The notes under the pieces: model-generated | The model's input: only the letters and a program-made list of their open reading frames with translations | What the model was told of the DNA's origin: nothing | The model's database searches: none | Shown: in pieces, positions 37,084 through 50,725 of the stretch | How positions within the stretch are numbered: position 1 is the first letter of the stretch | Layout of the letters: every line of letters starts with the position of its first letter | Origin: Cacajao melanocephalus | Taxonomy: Eukaryota; Chordata; Mammalia; Primates; Pitheciidae | Reading direction: 5' to 3' | DNA: 64,000 bases | Assembly (NCBI GenBank): GCA_963573385.1 | Contig: CAUYLG010021500.1 | Location: 1-64,000 of the forward strand | Program-made: the position numbers and the translations under genes

Positions 37084-37306
37084 CAGGATTTCTCTACTTC
37101 AGCACTGTTGACATTCTAAACTGGACAGTGCTTTGTTGGAGGTGGAAGCTGTGCCCACATTGTAGTATGTTTGGTGGTATCCCTGGCCTCTACCCACTAG
37201 ATGACTAGATGCCAGTGACAAGTCTCAACTTGTGATGATCAAAATTTCCCCAGACGTTGATAAATGTCCCCTGGGGGTCAAAATCACTACAAGTTGAGAA
37301 CAACTA
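37084..37306. mobile_element. hAT-Charlie-type non-autonomous DNA transposon
   Basis: Contains 'tcagcactgttgacattct', 'atccctggcctctacccac', 'gtcccctgggggtcaaaat' and a 'gttgagaacaacta' terminal repeat, all typical of a Charlie-class MITE. It is nested in the L2. Confidence 0.75.
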
Positions 37307-37819
37307 CTAAAGGTTTTCCTTCACATTCTGATAGAATCCCAGTTGTTTTTTAACCTGCGAGCTTTAATATGACCCTATCACATCTCCCATCATTCTTCCT
37401 GTGTTCAGTCTGCTTCAGGACACTGGCCTCCGTGTTTTCTGGGAACTACAGATCTTTCCCTTTTCGTGGGCTTGTGCTTGTTTATTCATGTGACTTATGT
37501 GACTTTCTTCCAAATCAGCTCATAGTTCACTCTCTCATTTCACTGGTCTCTGCTACAATGCCACTGGGACAGAAAAGTCTTTCCTAACTACCCTGTATAA
37601 AATACCTTTCATTTTTAATCATTCTCCCTTTATCCTGCTTTATTCTATTTAGGTAATTGTTCCTATTTGATATTTTATTATTTAAATGTCTTTGTATTAT
37701 TTGGCTTTCTAAATATATCAGCTCCATAGAAGATGTAACTTTCTTCATGCCTAGCCAACCATAACCCAGAACGTAGTATCTTATTAATAAGTAATTGTTG
37801 AATAAATGAGTGGTTGAAA

Positions 37820-39190
37820 TAGTTTTAAAATATTTCAAAGTATTTTTCACTGTGTAAATAAAAGTGAGAAAGATGTACAAAGTCATTTTTATATCTATTT
37901 CAGAGGTAGACAGACAATAAATATTTTTATATTAACAATCCCAGAAGGAAGAACTGAGAAAAAAATATTGTTTTCAAGCCATGACTCAGAGGATAGTTCA
38001 TAATTATAAATCAGCTCTCCTTACCCCTAGGCTAATTCTAATGCCAAACTACTCTGCCAGTCTATATTTTTTTATTGCATTTCAATAGGGTGTTTTATGT
38101 AATAACCAATGCTTATATTTCTGGCAAACTCAGTAGGAGCAGATAAGAGGTAGGTTTGCAAACAAAGGTCATAACAGCATTTTATTTTACTTGTCTATTA
38201 CTGACAAAAACTTTCTGTGACAACTTATCAAAACTTCTAGCATATTATATTGCTTCAAAATATAGTTGGTAAATCATTAAAAGCTATTTAGCATAGTCAT
38301 TTCTTCCTGGTTATCAAATAATTAAGATTGTTGGTGATTTAGGCTCATTTAAAACTGTGAGACATAAAATTGTATAAAAATCAGTTTCATCAAATAGCTG
38401 TAAATGATAAGCATGCTGTCCTAGTTATGCTCCTGAGATTAATTTGCAATTTTACTTCTTTATTAAAATTATTTTTCCAATCAAATTTATCTTGATTCTA
38501 TATGCCTTTATTTTTTCACTGAAACTCACCTTTCTATGCTCTTTAGTACAATAACTTACATATTCAAAAGAAACATATCATTGGTCTAATATAGCAAAGC
38601 TATAATGCTAACATTAAGGTTAAAAATGTGTATTAGTGCTAAATTTATACACTACTCAATGAAATGGAAAAAGAACGTTATATTTAGCATTCATTTAAAT
38701 GCCTTTATTTGGTATGATTAAACAATACAAAATAAGTAATTTTAAATGTGTAAATTTTACTTTATTCCTCTTAAACACAATGAACAATCACAGCATTACT
38801 AGTAGCATGAAGATCTGACATTTTAAACCTCCTGATGTATTGCAATAAGAAATCCGCAATATCGATAATATAGTATTCTTGCTCAAAATGTCTAGACAAT
38901 GTAATTATGAGGAGTTATCAGATCAATCTAGAAAATGGCACACTTTACAAGGGAACTGGACTGGATCTTTCAAAACACTCAATATTGTAAAAAGCAAAAC
39001 AAAACAAAAGGGTTTTGGGCTCTTCTACTGTTATATATCTAAAGAGATAAAAGATATATAACACCTCAAGGCTGTGTGTGAACTTTGGCTACAGCTTATG
39101 AATCCTATTACCTAAGACAAATGAATACAAAGCAAGTAAATGAACAACTATTAAAATATGTATCTTGTGTAATTGAGAAATTTTTAAATA
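37820..39190. other. Unassigned AT-rich stretch
   Basis: No gene or firm repeat call. The short frames look like chance. Confidence 0.5.
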
Positions 39191-39199
39191 CCAGTTGTA

Positions 39200-39460
39200 T
39201 ATATTGTGGTATTTTTGAATTAGTGAAAATTTTCTTAGGTTAATTTAGAAGGCTGCTATACTTTTTGCAGATGAGTGCTGAAGGTGAATTGTCAGCAACA
39301 AAAGTTCAAATGTGTGTTGAGGGAGGGGAGTGAAAAAATGGCAAAATTGATCAATTGTGAGTAAGTCCAGGTGAAGACTGTGTATACATTCTTTGTACTG
39401 GTCTTTCAATTTATCTGTAGATTTAAAAATCTAACAAAAAAAATAAGCACCAATAAGTCT
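39200..39460 (+). repeat. L1MC/MD-type 3' end
   Basis: Ends with 'cattctttgtactggtctt', 'caatttatctgtagattta' and an A-rich tail, the usual terminal block of mid-age L1M elements. Confidence 0.55.
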
Positions 39461-40305
39461 TCTTGTTAAAAATAAATGTTTATGTTTCCAAGTGGTATAT
39501 AGTATATCCTTTTATCTTTAAAAGTTAGTTTCATTTATTTTCATTTTATTTCAAAGAAAGAACAATAGTCTTAATTTTCTTTTAAGTTTGCTCAATACAT
39601 ATGACAACTGAAGCAGAACAATTTTTGGTTTAATTATTCCTATGATTGACAGAAGTACCAAAAAAAGAAGAGCTCTGTAGAGAATGGGCCTCTGGGTTTC
39701 TATCATAGTTTAGTATTATTCTTTGGCAGGGAGAAATAAACTACTGGGAATTTCATTGTACCTGTAGGTCATTTAGCTCTAAACTTAAAAAAGCATGACT
39801 CAGTTATTTCCAAAATTTAACTCTAAAACATTGCTTAGTATTTATATTGTTGACACTTTGAAAGTATATTTCTCTTTTGCTTGTGCACAATATATAGGAA
39901 TATTGGTAAGTGAATGCAAAGCCAACCAAAAGAGTTAAATTTATTCATTCATTTAAAAACATTTCTTTTGGGCTATCATGGCTGTTTTATAGATGAATAT
40001 GATTTGCTTCTTTTTAGAGAATTTGTAGGCAAGCTGTAATAATAAGAGACATGCCTGCCTTCAAGTTGAAACTGCCCTAACAAAGGAGGTATACATAAAT
40101 GCTCTGAGAAGACTGAGGATAAAAAGATTTCTTGCTCTTGAGAAAAATGTAGGGAATTCACTATGGAAGATATATGATCCTGACCTTAAAGGTTATGTAT
40201 GATGTTTAAGCAGAGAAATTTCTCTGAGGCTTAGCTAAAGGGTAGAAGAGTAAGAAGCAGAAGAAATATTATTCTATCCTACTTAAATCAGAGATATGTA
40301 ACTTA
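39461..40305. other. Unassigned AT-rich stretch
   Basis: No gene or confidently recognised repeat. Confidence 0.5.
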
Positions 40306-40321
40306 TTAAAAATTGCGCTAC

Positions 40322-40644
<323 letters not shown>

Positions 40645-41501
40645 TTACATTATTATTTGTAATTCAACATAATCACATTGCACAAATCGAATGGGTTGGG
40701 CCTATTCTTTTTCAGACATAGATTAGAAACACAGTATAGACTTCTGCATTGGGCCGTGATGGAAAAACAGACTCAAAAATTATGTGACCACTATAAACAA
40801 TTTAAAATCTGTTTTAAGTATATGAAACAACTGTTTTCAGACACTGAACAAGAGGCCATGTGGGTCTATGATTTCCGAGAGAAAAAAAGTACAAATGAAA
40901 TGAGTCCTGTGATTTCCCTAGCTTTCTACCTAAATGTACTTTCTGGACTACAGCATAGGGAGACACACTCCAGGCAAAGCATGGCATTTATGTTGAGATG
41001 TTACTATCAAATTGCTGGAAACGTGACAAAAAGAAAACTCTTGTATAGATACAAGGAAAATAATAAGAATGATCATAGACTTCATGTGAGAAACATTGTA
41101 ATTGAGAAGACAATGCAAAGTTCTAGCATCTTTAGCATGCTGGGGGGGGCGGGAAACATTAACCTAGAATTATTTATCTAAAAATAAAAGAAATAAAATC
41201 AATTTAATTAAAAATTAAAATTCATCTAAAATTAAAAAAAATTAATTTAAAAGAAATTTTAATTAAAGAAATTAAAAATTATAAGAAAATTCATCAAGAG
41301 AAGACCTGCATTTAAAAAAATGCTAAAGGAAGTTAGTTTTTCAGTCTTAAGGGAAATGATCTAAGATACATGGATCTACACAAAAAATTAGGAGCACTGG
41401 AAAATGGTAGAATTTTAACTTTTCCTTGGTTTTAAACTAATATGAAGATAAAACTGTTTAAAGTAAAATATATATCAATGTGTTATGAGGTTTATGATAT
41501 A

Positions 41502-41813
41502 GAGCATCCCTAATCAAAAAATCTAAAATTTGAAATATTCCAAAATCCAAAACTTTTGAGCACCAATATGACACTACTAGTGGCAAATTCCAAATCTCCA
41601 ATCTCATGGGATGAGTGCACAAAATTATTTAAAATATTATATAAAATTACCTTTAGGCTGTGTGTATAAAGTATACATGAATTTCTTGTTTAGACTTTAG
41701 TCCCATCCCCAAGAAATCTCATTATGTATACGCAAAATTCCAAAATTTGAAAAAAAAATCTGAAATCGGAAACATTTCTGGTTCCAAGTAATTTGGATAA
41801 GGGATGCTCAACC
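41502..41813. mobile_element. Tigger-type MITE (MER8/Tigger7-like)
   Basis: Terminal inverted repeats are visible: 'agagcatccctaatcaaaa' on the left and 'ggataagggatgctcaacc' on the right. Interior 'aatattccaaaatccaaaa' and 'ccccaagaaatctcattat' fit the family. Possible TA target duplications lie at 41500-41501 and 41814-41815. Confidence 0.8.
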
Positions 41814-41997
41814 TAAATAGGTAAAAATAGGACAAGAATATGACAAAGAACAGGAACGGTGAATGGAAGGTTTTATTTATAAAATGATAAAACGTTATTT
41901 GCATGGAGATTTTGATATGTTGTAGATGCAATCACAAATCCTAGAACAATTGCTAAAATAACAAACCAGTATGGCTATAAAGTTAATAATGATGCTA

Positions 41998-42780
41998 TTT
42001 ATCACTGGTCATCGGAGAAATGCAAATCAATACCTCAATGAGATACCATCTCATGCCAGTTAGAATGGTGATCATTAAAAAGTCTGGAAACAACAGATGC
42101 TTTGGGGGATGTGGAGAAATAGGAATGCTTTTACACTGCTAGTAAGAGTTTAAATTAGTTCAACCATTGTGAAAGACAGTGTGGCTATTCCTCAAGGATC
42201 TAGAACCAGAAATATTTGACTCAGCAATCCCATTACTGGGTATATACCCAGAGGATTATAAATTATTTTAATATAAAGACAAAAGCACTTATATATTTAT
42301 TGCAGCACTATTTACAACAGCAAAGACTTGGAACCAACCCAAATGCCCATCAGTGATAGACTGGATAAAGAAAATCTGGCACATATACAGCATGGAATAC
42401 TATGCAACCATAAAAAATAATGAGTTCGTGTCCTTTGAGGAGACATAGTTGAAGCTGGAAACCATCATTCTCTGCAAACTAACACAATATCAGAAAACCA
42501 GATACCACATGTACTCACTTATAAGTGAGTGTTGAACAATGAGAACACATGGACACAGGGAGGGGAACATCACACAACAAAGCCTGTCAGGGGTTGTGGG
42601 ACTAGGGAAGGGATAGCATTAGGAGAAATACCTAATGTAGATGATAGGGTGATGGATGCAGTAAACCACCATGGCATGTGTATAACTATGTAACAAAACT
42701 GCACATTCCACACATGTACCCCAGAACTTAAAGTGTAAAAAAAACCAGTGTTGAAACCTCAAAAAAAAAAAAAAAAAAAA
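41998..42780 (+). mobile_element. 5'-truncated primate L1 (L1P) with A19 tail
   Basis: Starts in the C-terminal part of ORF2 ('atcactggtcatcggagaa'), continues through 'cccaaatgcccatcagtga', the 3' UTR ('gttgaacaatgagaacaca') and a pure A run near 42,762-42,780. It parallels 13,541-14,300 of the full-length L1 but is a separate copy. No clear target duplication. Confidence 0.92.
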
Positions 42781-43600
42781 CTAGAGGAGCTATATTAATG
42801 TCAGACAGCATAAACTTCAGAACAAAAACTATAACAAAGGTAGATGAGCATTTTGTAAAAGTAAATCATTTAGTTATGTTTAAACAAGATATATATGTAT
42901 ATGTATCCTATAACAAAACTTCAATAGACATGTGCAGAAGTTGACAGAACCAAACAGAGATACCAATCTACAGGTGGAGAACTAAACATTCTTCAGTCAG
43001 TAATTATAGAAGAAGAAAATCAATGAGAAAATAAACAACATGAACAATACTATCAATCAACTTGACCTATTTCACATTTAAAAATCCATGCAATAGCAGA
43101 ATACACATCCTATGCTGTGCATAGAAAAATTGGAAGTACACTTGGAAAATTCAGCTAGATAGAAAATATGCTGATCCATAAAAAAACCCTCAATACCTTG
43201 AGGTCACCAGAAATCATACAGAATATGTTTTTTGGCTAGAACTGGATGTCATTCAGATTTAGTAAGTGAACAGTATCCCCAACATTCCCAAATATTTGGA
43301 AATTAAACAACGCATTGGTAAAAAAGAAAATCTCAATTAGAATTTGAAAATATTTGTAAATTAATAATGAGAACATAAATATAGTTGCAAGATAGAGCTG
43401 TAAACTGTATTACCTGGAGTTAAAAATATAGCTCTAAATGTTTATATTAGAAAAGAAAGTTTAAAAATCAGTTATTTATCTTTCCACTATAAAATGGTAG
43501 AAAAAGCAGAGAGAATATACCCAAAGAGGCAGAAGGAAAGAGGTAACATATAAGACCCGAAATTATAGAAAATGGGCAATGGAGAGATTCAATTAAACCA

Positions 43601-44199
43601 TGTATAGTTTTCTACTGCTGCCAGTAGAAAATTACCACAAAGTTAGCAGCTTAAGATAACACAAATTTAGTGGCTAAAATAATAAAAATTTATTAATTTA
43701 CAGTTCTAAAGATCAGAAGTCTGCTACTGCTCTCACCAGAATAAAATCAAGGTGTTAGCAGGCTGTGTCCTTTTCTGGAGGTTCTGGGGGGAAATCTGTT
43801 TTCCGCTCATATTGTTGGCAGAATGCAGTTTCTTGCAATTACAGGATGGTGGCCTGGTTTTCTAAATAGCTCTCGAATGAGACCTGCTTCTAACTCCTAA
43901 GGGCCAGTGTTTCCATTAGGCCCCTTCTTCCATCTTCAAAGCCAGAAGGGGATTTTCAGGTTGTTCTTATGTTGCCCCTTTCTGACTCATTGTAAGTCAC
44001 ACTTCTCTCTGACCCAGGCTGCAAAGGTTCTCCACTTTTAATGACTTATGTGATTACATTGGGCCCACTTGAATAATCCAGAATATTCTCCTATCTCAAG
44101 ACCTTTATCCTCAGTCACATCTGCAATGTCCCTTTTGCTACATAGCTCCAAGGGATTTGGAGATGGCATCTTCAGGTGCCATTATTTTGCCCACCATAA
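43601..44199 (-). mobile_element. MLT1-like MaLR LTR, antisense, inside L1M ORF2
   Basis: 'tgtatagttttctactgct', 'agtggctaaaataataaaa', 'ccatcttcaaagccagaag', 'tgattacattgggcccact' and 'ttattttgcccaccata' appear in order. The host L1M ORF2 sequence stops just before and resumes just after, so the limits are well placed. Exact family uncertain. Confidence 0.78.
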
Positions 44200-44519
44200 A
44201 GCTGTCTCTGAAAAGTTCAATAAAATTAACAAGACTTTAGCTAGACTGATCATGAAAAAATAAAAGATAAGACATAAATATTATGAACATTAGGAATAAA
44301 AGAGAGGATATTACTAAATATCTTACAGATATTAAAATAAATTTTGGGGAATATTATAAACAATTTTGTGCTAATAAATTTACCAAAGACAAAATAGACA
44401 TATCCATTGAAAGAAGCACATTACTAAATCTGATCTAGGAATTACTAGAAATCTTACTAGCCATTTAACTCATAGAGACATTTAATTTGTAATTTGAAAT
44501 ATACATAAAAGCAAAGAAA

Positions 44520-46050
44520 AAGGAGAAATATAATTCAAAAATCATTTATTATTCATAAGCTATAATGAGACTTTGTCACCAGTAGAGCCCCTGTCATAAC
44601 AGGATGCCAGAAGCATGGAACTCAATGGAAATGGGAAAAAAAACACATCTCAAATAAGATCTGGTACCTGGGGCTGCCACCACTGAAATATCTAAAAGTC
44701 AAAAAAGCAGATACTATACTTTGAGAGAAAAGAGAATGTGGAAATGGTTTTATTCTCTAAATCTATTAAATACTAAGCCTCTTGATGAGAGATTTCCCTA
44801 TACTAAATTTAAGTTCGTGGGCATGGGCTGATATACACCAAAGCTGAACAGAACAGATTTTCTTACTTCTTCCCATGTTCTTCTCCCCAGCACACACTTA
44901 AAATCACCAATTGTAAATTTAGTATAGTTGTTTTCATGGTGCCAGGGAAGGAAGAGTGAGTTCAGGGGAAGAGTGTTTATGTGAATAATTCAGGACAAAA
45001 TCACCTAGCCATAACTTACTTTACTTCAGCCGAAATAGTGGAAGATGAATATATATTGCAGGGACTCAGAATTTCATTATACATCACCACTCATCTGGCA
45101 TACAGAAGTGAACACTGATTGCAGTTTATAAGCTAAATAACCCAAATTGTGACTTTGATAAATCAATAGTTGTTCACAGTGATATCATATAACCATTGTG
45201 ACATAAGCTAATTTTCCCTTTGCCTTTTTCTTTTACATATTTAGTTTTGCCATGCTTAGAATATGAGTAGTATCTAAATGATACATAAATTTTAGTTGAT
45301 TATTTTAGGATGTTTTGAAAACCTATATAATGGTAAAATAAACAAACTGATTTTTTCTAGCTAATCTGAAAATAACATAAGTTTGGTGATTAAGAAACTA
45401 TGAATTTTCATTTTTAAAAATTTAAATACTAATTTGCAGATAGCTGTTTTCTCAATATTCTATTTTACATGCATATGTAAATTTGTATTCACATTTACTT
45501 CAGGAATTAACCTTTTAGAGAATTACTTTGATATCCAAAGTAAAACATAAATTTATCTAATGCATGCTAAAATAAAATATAGATCTACCTAAGTTTCACT
45601 GATATACTTATATATTATTGACAAATTATTAACAAAATACTTCAATATCTTGATGATATTCCAACATTATATGATTACACAATCTATACTTAGAAATTTA
45701 TAAGAATGAGAGTCTTGTTAGTTTTTCAAGTCCAGCCATTAAATTATTGGACCATTAAATTCTTATTACAAAATAATTCTTTAGGTAGAAATTACTTATA
45801 TAACCATATAGTAATCTGTCCCCCATTATCTATGGTAGTAGATGTTAAAGCTGCTTCTTATATGACAAGACAGTCTGCCTTTAATAAAAGCAAATATAAT
45901 CCTGTAATTTCTAGGAATTTTTATTTTTCCAGAATTTCTCTTAAGTTGCAATTATAACTACATATAATTTTCCATGTCCTCTGACCAAGGTAGAGTTTAG
46001 TAAGATGATTCTCATAATTTCATGTCCACAGTACTGCTTATCAAATATGG
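44520..46050. other. Unassigned AT-rich stretch
   Basis: No gene or firm repeat call. It separates two L1M fragments and might be an old insertion between pieces of one element, but that cannot be shown here. Confidence 0.45.
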
Positions 46051-46059
46051 ACTTTTAAA

Positions 46060-47905
46060 AATCCTCAGTTGCAATAATGAATGAAAGCAGCAAAGTCACA
46101 AGATACAAAGTCAATATACAAAAATCAGTTGAGCTTCTATACTCTAGCAATGAACAATCCAAAAGGAAATTAAGAAAACAATTCTATTTATAATAGCACC
46201 AAAAACAATAAAATATTTAGAAGTAACATAACCAAGGTTGTGAAAAAAGTGTACACTGAAAACTATAAAACATTGTTGAAATAAATTGAAGACAAATAAA
46301 TGAAAAGACATCCATATTGATGTATTAAAAGACAGTATATTTAGGATGTTGAGACTACCTGTGTTGTACAAATTCAATATTCTCAATCAAAATCCAAATG
46401 ACAATTTGTGTATAACTAGAAAAAGAACCCTAAAATCCATATGGAATTTCAATAAAGTCAAATAGCTGAAACAATCCTAATAAAGAAAAAAGCTGAGAGA
46501 GTCACACTTTCTACTTTCAAAACATATTACAAAGCTACAGTAACCAAATAGGATGAGGCTGGCATAAAGGCAGACATGTAGATCAATGAAACAGAATAGA
46601 GAGCTCAGAAATAAACCCTCATGTATACAGTCAATTGGTCTTTAACAAGGGTCAAAAGACAGTCTCTTCAACAAATAGTGCTGGGAAAATGGGATCTCCT
46701 CAAGCAGAAGAATGAAATTAGGCTAATATATACAAAAATCAACTAAAAGTAGATTAAATATATAAACATAAGACCCAAAACTATAAAATCTATAAAAGAA
46801 AACAGGGGGAAAGCTTCATATTTGATTGGTAATTATTTCTTAGATTTGACACCAAAGCATGGGCAACAAAAGCAAAAATAGACAAATGGGATTACATCAA
46901 AATTTAAAACTTCTGTGCATTAAAGGACAAAATCAACAGAGTGAAAAGCAACTCACAGAATGCGAGATGATATTTCCAAATCATTTCTCTGATAAGGGGT
47001 CAATATCAAGAATATAAAAAAGAATTCCTACAACTCAACCACAATAAAAAAAATTATCCCATTAAAAACGGGCAAAGGACTTGAATACAAGTTTTTCCAA
47101 AGGTGATCTATAAATAAGCAACAAGCATATGAGATAATGTTCAACATCACTAATTATTTGAGAAATGCAAATCAAAACTACAATGAGACCTAACACCCAT
47201 TCAGATGGCTACTATCAAAAAGAGAAAGCAACTAACTGGTGTCGGTGAGGATGTGGAGCGCTTGGAACCTTGCGCACTGCTTGTGGGATTAGAATACGAA
47301 GCAACTGCTATGGAAAGCAATATGGCAGTTACTTAAAAAATTAAAAATAGAACTACCATGTGATCCAGCAATGCCATATATACCCAAAAGAATTAAAATA
47401 GGCTCTCAGGGGATATTTGTATACTATGTTCATGGCAGCATTAGTCACACTAGCCAAGAGGTGGAAGCAACCCAAATGTCCATTAATGGGTGAAGAAAAA
47501 ACAAAATCTGAAATACACATACAATTGAATAATACTCAGCCTTGTAATGGAAGGAAATCCTGTCACAGGCTACAGCATAAATAAACCTTGAGGATATTAT
47601 GCTTAGTGAAATAAGTCACTCACAAAAGGACAAATACTGTTTTATTCCACATACATGAGTTATTTAAAGTAGTAAAATTCATAGAAACAGAAAGTAGCAT
47701 GTTATTTGCCAAGAGCTGAGTACAGGAGAAAATGAGAAGTTATTGTTTAATGGGTAAAGAGTTTCAGTTTTGCAAGATGAGAAAGTTCTGGCAATCCATT
47801 GGACAACAATGTGAATATACTTAGCATTACTAAACTGTATACTAGAAATGATTAAGATGGTACATTTTACATTACACATTTTTAACATAATTAAAAAGAA
47901 AAAGA
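46060..47905 (+). repeat. L1MB-type 3' half (end of ORF2 plus 3' UTR)
   Basis: ORF2 RT thumb onward ('caagatacaaagtcaatat', 'atagtgctgggaaaatggg', 'aacccaaatgtccattaat') followed by an L1MB-type 3' UTR ('gagtttcagttttgcaaga', 'acaacaatgtgaatatact') and a short A-rich tail. Frameshifts and stops throughout. Confidence 0.88.
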
Positions 47906-49580
47906 AACCTCTCAGTTATACCTTTAATTCACTGAGAATTTGTGTTCATCACAACATGCTGATCTATTATGTATAAAATGCCACGCAGATGTTTCCCCAA
48001 TTATGAAATCATGCTTTTTATCAGGTCAAACATTTAAGGAGGTGCCAAAACACAGAACAATGAAGATAAACATTTCAATGAAAGATTTTTAATGCATCAA
48101 AATTAATGCAAAAAAATCCATGGCAGACAGAACATCAAAATTTAAATGAAGACAGGATCAGTAAAAGTGCCATGTCCAGTTATACTGGAATCTGAGGCCA
48201 AAGGAACAATCAGTAATACTGATCCAGGGTTAACCCTGTTGTCTCCACCCACTCTCAAATGCTCTTGCCACTACCTTATCAACAAGACTGAATTTATCTG
48301 CTAAAAACTCTATCGATTTCTTCCTCTTCATCTCAGAACTCTCAGAATCTTTACTTCCTTACTCCTGTTTTCAAGATGTTCTTCCTGTAGGAATTTGGTA
48401 TATTCGGGCTCATCTTCTTTTTCATAAAGACCATATAGGTCTTTCCTGATTATGTATTTCTATTTATCATACAATCAACTCTCCCAGATATTTGGGATTG
48501 AATTTGTTGCTTTAACTCCACCTTCTGTCAACAACTGTGTCCATTCAGGGGTGAATTCTAATTCTAGTGTAGAGGCTAACCCAATCCTTCACTTCTGTTC
48601 CTGCTGCTTCTTCCTTATTTAACATAACAATTGTATTTACAAACCACCTTTACTAATACAGTCTTCAAGTTGTTGCCAGTTAAATCTCATTAAAGTATCT
48701 CCTTTACAATGCCATGCATTTGTTGTCACAGTTCAATCTCTGGCAGGAGTTTTCTTTTTCTCTATGTTACGTACATTTTACTCAATTCCCAATGGCCAGC
48801 CACCACTTCCATTAAATCTTCAGTGATCAATAAAACTAGGAATAATCTTCCTACTTCTCTATGACCATGAAATTTTCTACATCAGTCACATGCAATTTAA
48901 ATCACCAGTTTTGATCTTATTTAGACATATCTCATCTCTTATAAATTGTAAGCTCCCAGAAAGCAAGGTCCATGTATTTACTTTCAACACCCAACAGAGT
49001 GTTGCAACTTAATGTGTATATATACATATTTAATGAGCAAATAATCACTTTGAATCTCCTTATCCAGTAAATTCTCCCACATTGTAAATTATATAACACC
49101 AGCCACTTAAATGCTGTCAGCCCTGAGGAAAAAACAGAGGGAGGTTCATAAAACTTCAGAAATAAAACGTCTCCCTCGGGAATTGAACATATTTTATTTG
49201 TTTACAGTTTAGAAAGCTAAAATGTTATAAAATGTTCAACATGTTCTGGGCCCAAGGGAATCACTGGATTGTAACCAAATATATTAACACTGTCATCTTA
49301 GAATAAAGTAGAATTTTTAAAGCTTAGAATGATTATTATTGCAAGTATGCTTCTGAGACCAGATAATTTTTACATTAATTATATAATACTCTGCTGAAAT
49401 TATTTTGAAAGGATATTACCACACATTACCAATTTATATAGCTTTATAAAAGAAAAATATTAGTTTCATCTTTTACAGTAATAAATGGGCTTATATTACA
49501 GCTATAGAAATAGCATCTTTAACTTCTAAGATATTTAGGTAAAAAAAATATATATATATTCCAGAAAAGAGAAACATACA
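47906..49580. other. Mostly unassigned; possible LINE tail near 48,880-49,010
   Basis: No gene. 'aaattgtaagctcccagaa' and 'caacacccaacagagtgtt' suggest a decayed L2/CR1-type 3' end. The rest is not recognised. Confidence 0.4.
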
Positions 49581-49584
49581 GAAA

Positions 49585-49965
49585 ATGAGTATTTGTTATG
49601 CGATGAGTGTTTATTGAACATCTACTCTGCTGGGCACTTTTTCAGATTAGGTGGTATATAATAAGAAGAAATCATAATTCCTGCCTTCAAAGAGCTTACA
49701 GCTTGGGATGGACAAAGTCTTTTAAATTATATAAAAAATAAACTGCAAGATAACACACAGTTTAATGATAAAATGCTCTAAGAATTCAAATAAAAGTGAA
49801 ACTCATTGATGTTTGTAGTAGACAGAGCTTCATGGCAGGGGTTATATTAACAAAAAGTATCCTCAATCTTTATTGAATATAACTAGAAAAGAGAGAATTC
49901 TAGGAAAAGTATGCAAAGTAAACCAAAGCATGAAAGTACACTTGAGCAGGGCAACATTGTGATGG
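49585..49965 (-). repeat. L2 LINE 3' end, antisense
   Basis: 'gtttattgaacatctactc', 'gctgggcactttttcagat', 'ccttcaaagagcttacagc' follow the reverse complement of the L2 tail. Confidence 0.75.
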
Positions 49966-49969
49966 AAAA

Positions 49970-50720
49970 CAAATGAATTTGGGAAATTTATGTGTATCTT
50001 GTAAATTCAGGTAAAAGGCTAGATGAAAGAAATAATGCTAATGAATACATAAAATTTCCAAATTGTATATTTTCCCCATCATTTAATAAGTATTGTTATG
50101 AAAAAGTATAATAATCATATCTAGGAAATATTAAATCTATATCTTCTAAAACCTCATTTTACTCATGAAATCTGGCTTATATTTGTTAAGAGTTCATTCA
50201 AAAGTAGTTGAAATTTCCTTATTCTCATGGGCCCAGTCATTCACATATTCATTATTTCATTCAAGAAATTGTTTTAATGTTTACTACATTCTAAAGTGGG
50301 GCCCAGGCATCAATGCATTTAATAGCTATCAAAGACATTTTGACATATGATGAGGATCTGTAAGGTGTGCACCTGGTACCCACTTTGTGTGGAAGGAAAA
50401 GTACCTAGAGGTGAAAATGTAAATGGATTCCTGGACAGTGACAAGAGTCCTGGCCAGCTAGTCAGAAACCTGGAAGGAAAAGACAGAAAGATTGGAGACA
50501 AAGAGTTATGGGAAGAGCGTAGGAGTGGACACATGGTAGTGTGCAAAAATATCAAAAGTTTGGTACAACATGTTTGCATTCTAGAAATCATCTATGCTGG
50601 AAGGACCACTAAGCAACCAACCTGCCAGTTGATTTTACCTTTTCTCATTAGCCATCCCAGAACAAGTAACATCATAGCTATTAGCTTTTTGCTCCTTCTT
50701 CCTTTCTCTTTAGATTCTTG
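49970..50720. other. Unassigned AT-rich stretch
   Basis: No gene supported. The 147-codon plus-strand frame at 50,347-50,790 has no recognisable domain and runs into the Tigger 5' end, so it is treated as chance. Confidence 0.5.
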
Positions 50721-50725
50721 GAACA

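Larger units (their letters stand above)
35900..37815 (+). repeat. L2 LINE C-terminal and 3' region, split by two insertions
   Basis: Blocks in L2 order: 'gagcttggtccttcaccat', 'tgttctgatgattccaaaa', 'ctctgagctccagagaagg', [LTR 36194-36752], 'tcaaactcaccatcttcgc', 'gtgcctgtagtccaagcca', [hAT 37084-37306], 'tcctaactaccctgtataa', 'ataagtaattgttgaataa'. This corresponds to the end of the L2 reverse-transcriptase ORF and its 3' UTR. It is coding-dead. Confidence 0.8.
40800..44500 (+). repeat. Ancient L1M element, 5' part through mid-ORF2, three insertions
   Basis: ORF1 C-terminal-like sequence (about 40,990-41,340: 'acttcatgtgagaaacatt', 'gcatttaaaaaaatgctaa'), ORF1-ORF2 spacer, then endonuclease and start of RT (42,785-43,600 and 44,200-44,500: 'ggaaattaaacaacgcatt', 'agttcaataaaattaacaa'). 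Interrupted by a Tigger-type MITE, a truncated L1P and an MLT1-like LTR. All frames are closed. The 167-codon frame at 40,678-41,181 overlaps the ORF1-like part but is not a protein I can support. Confidence 0.7.

Noticed and set aside
40678..41181. 167-codon plus-strand open frame, one of the longest in the window
   Set aside because: Overlaps L1M ORF1-like sequence in a frame with no recognised domain and ends in low-complexity AT sequence.
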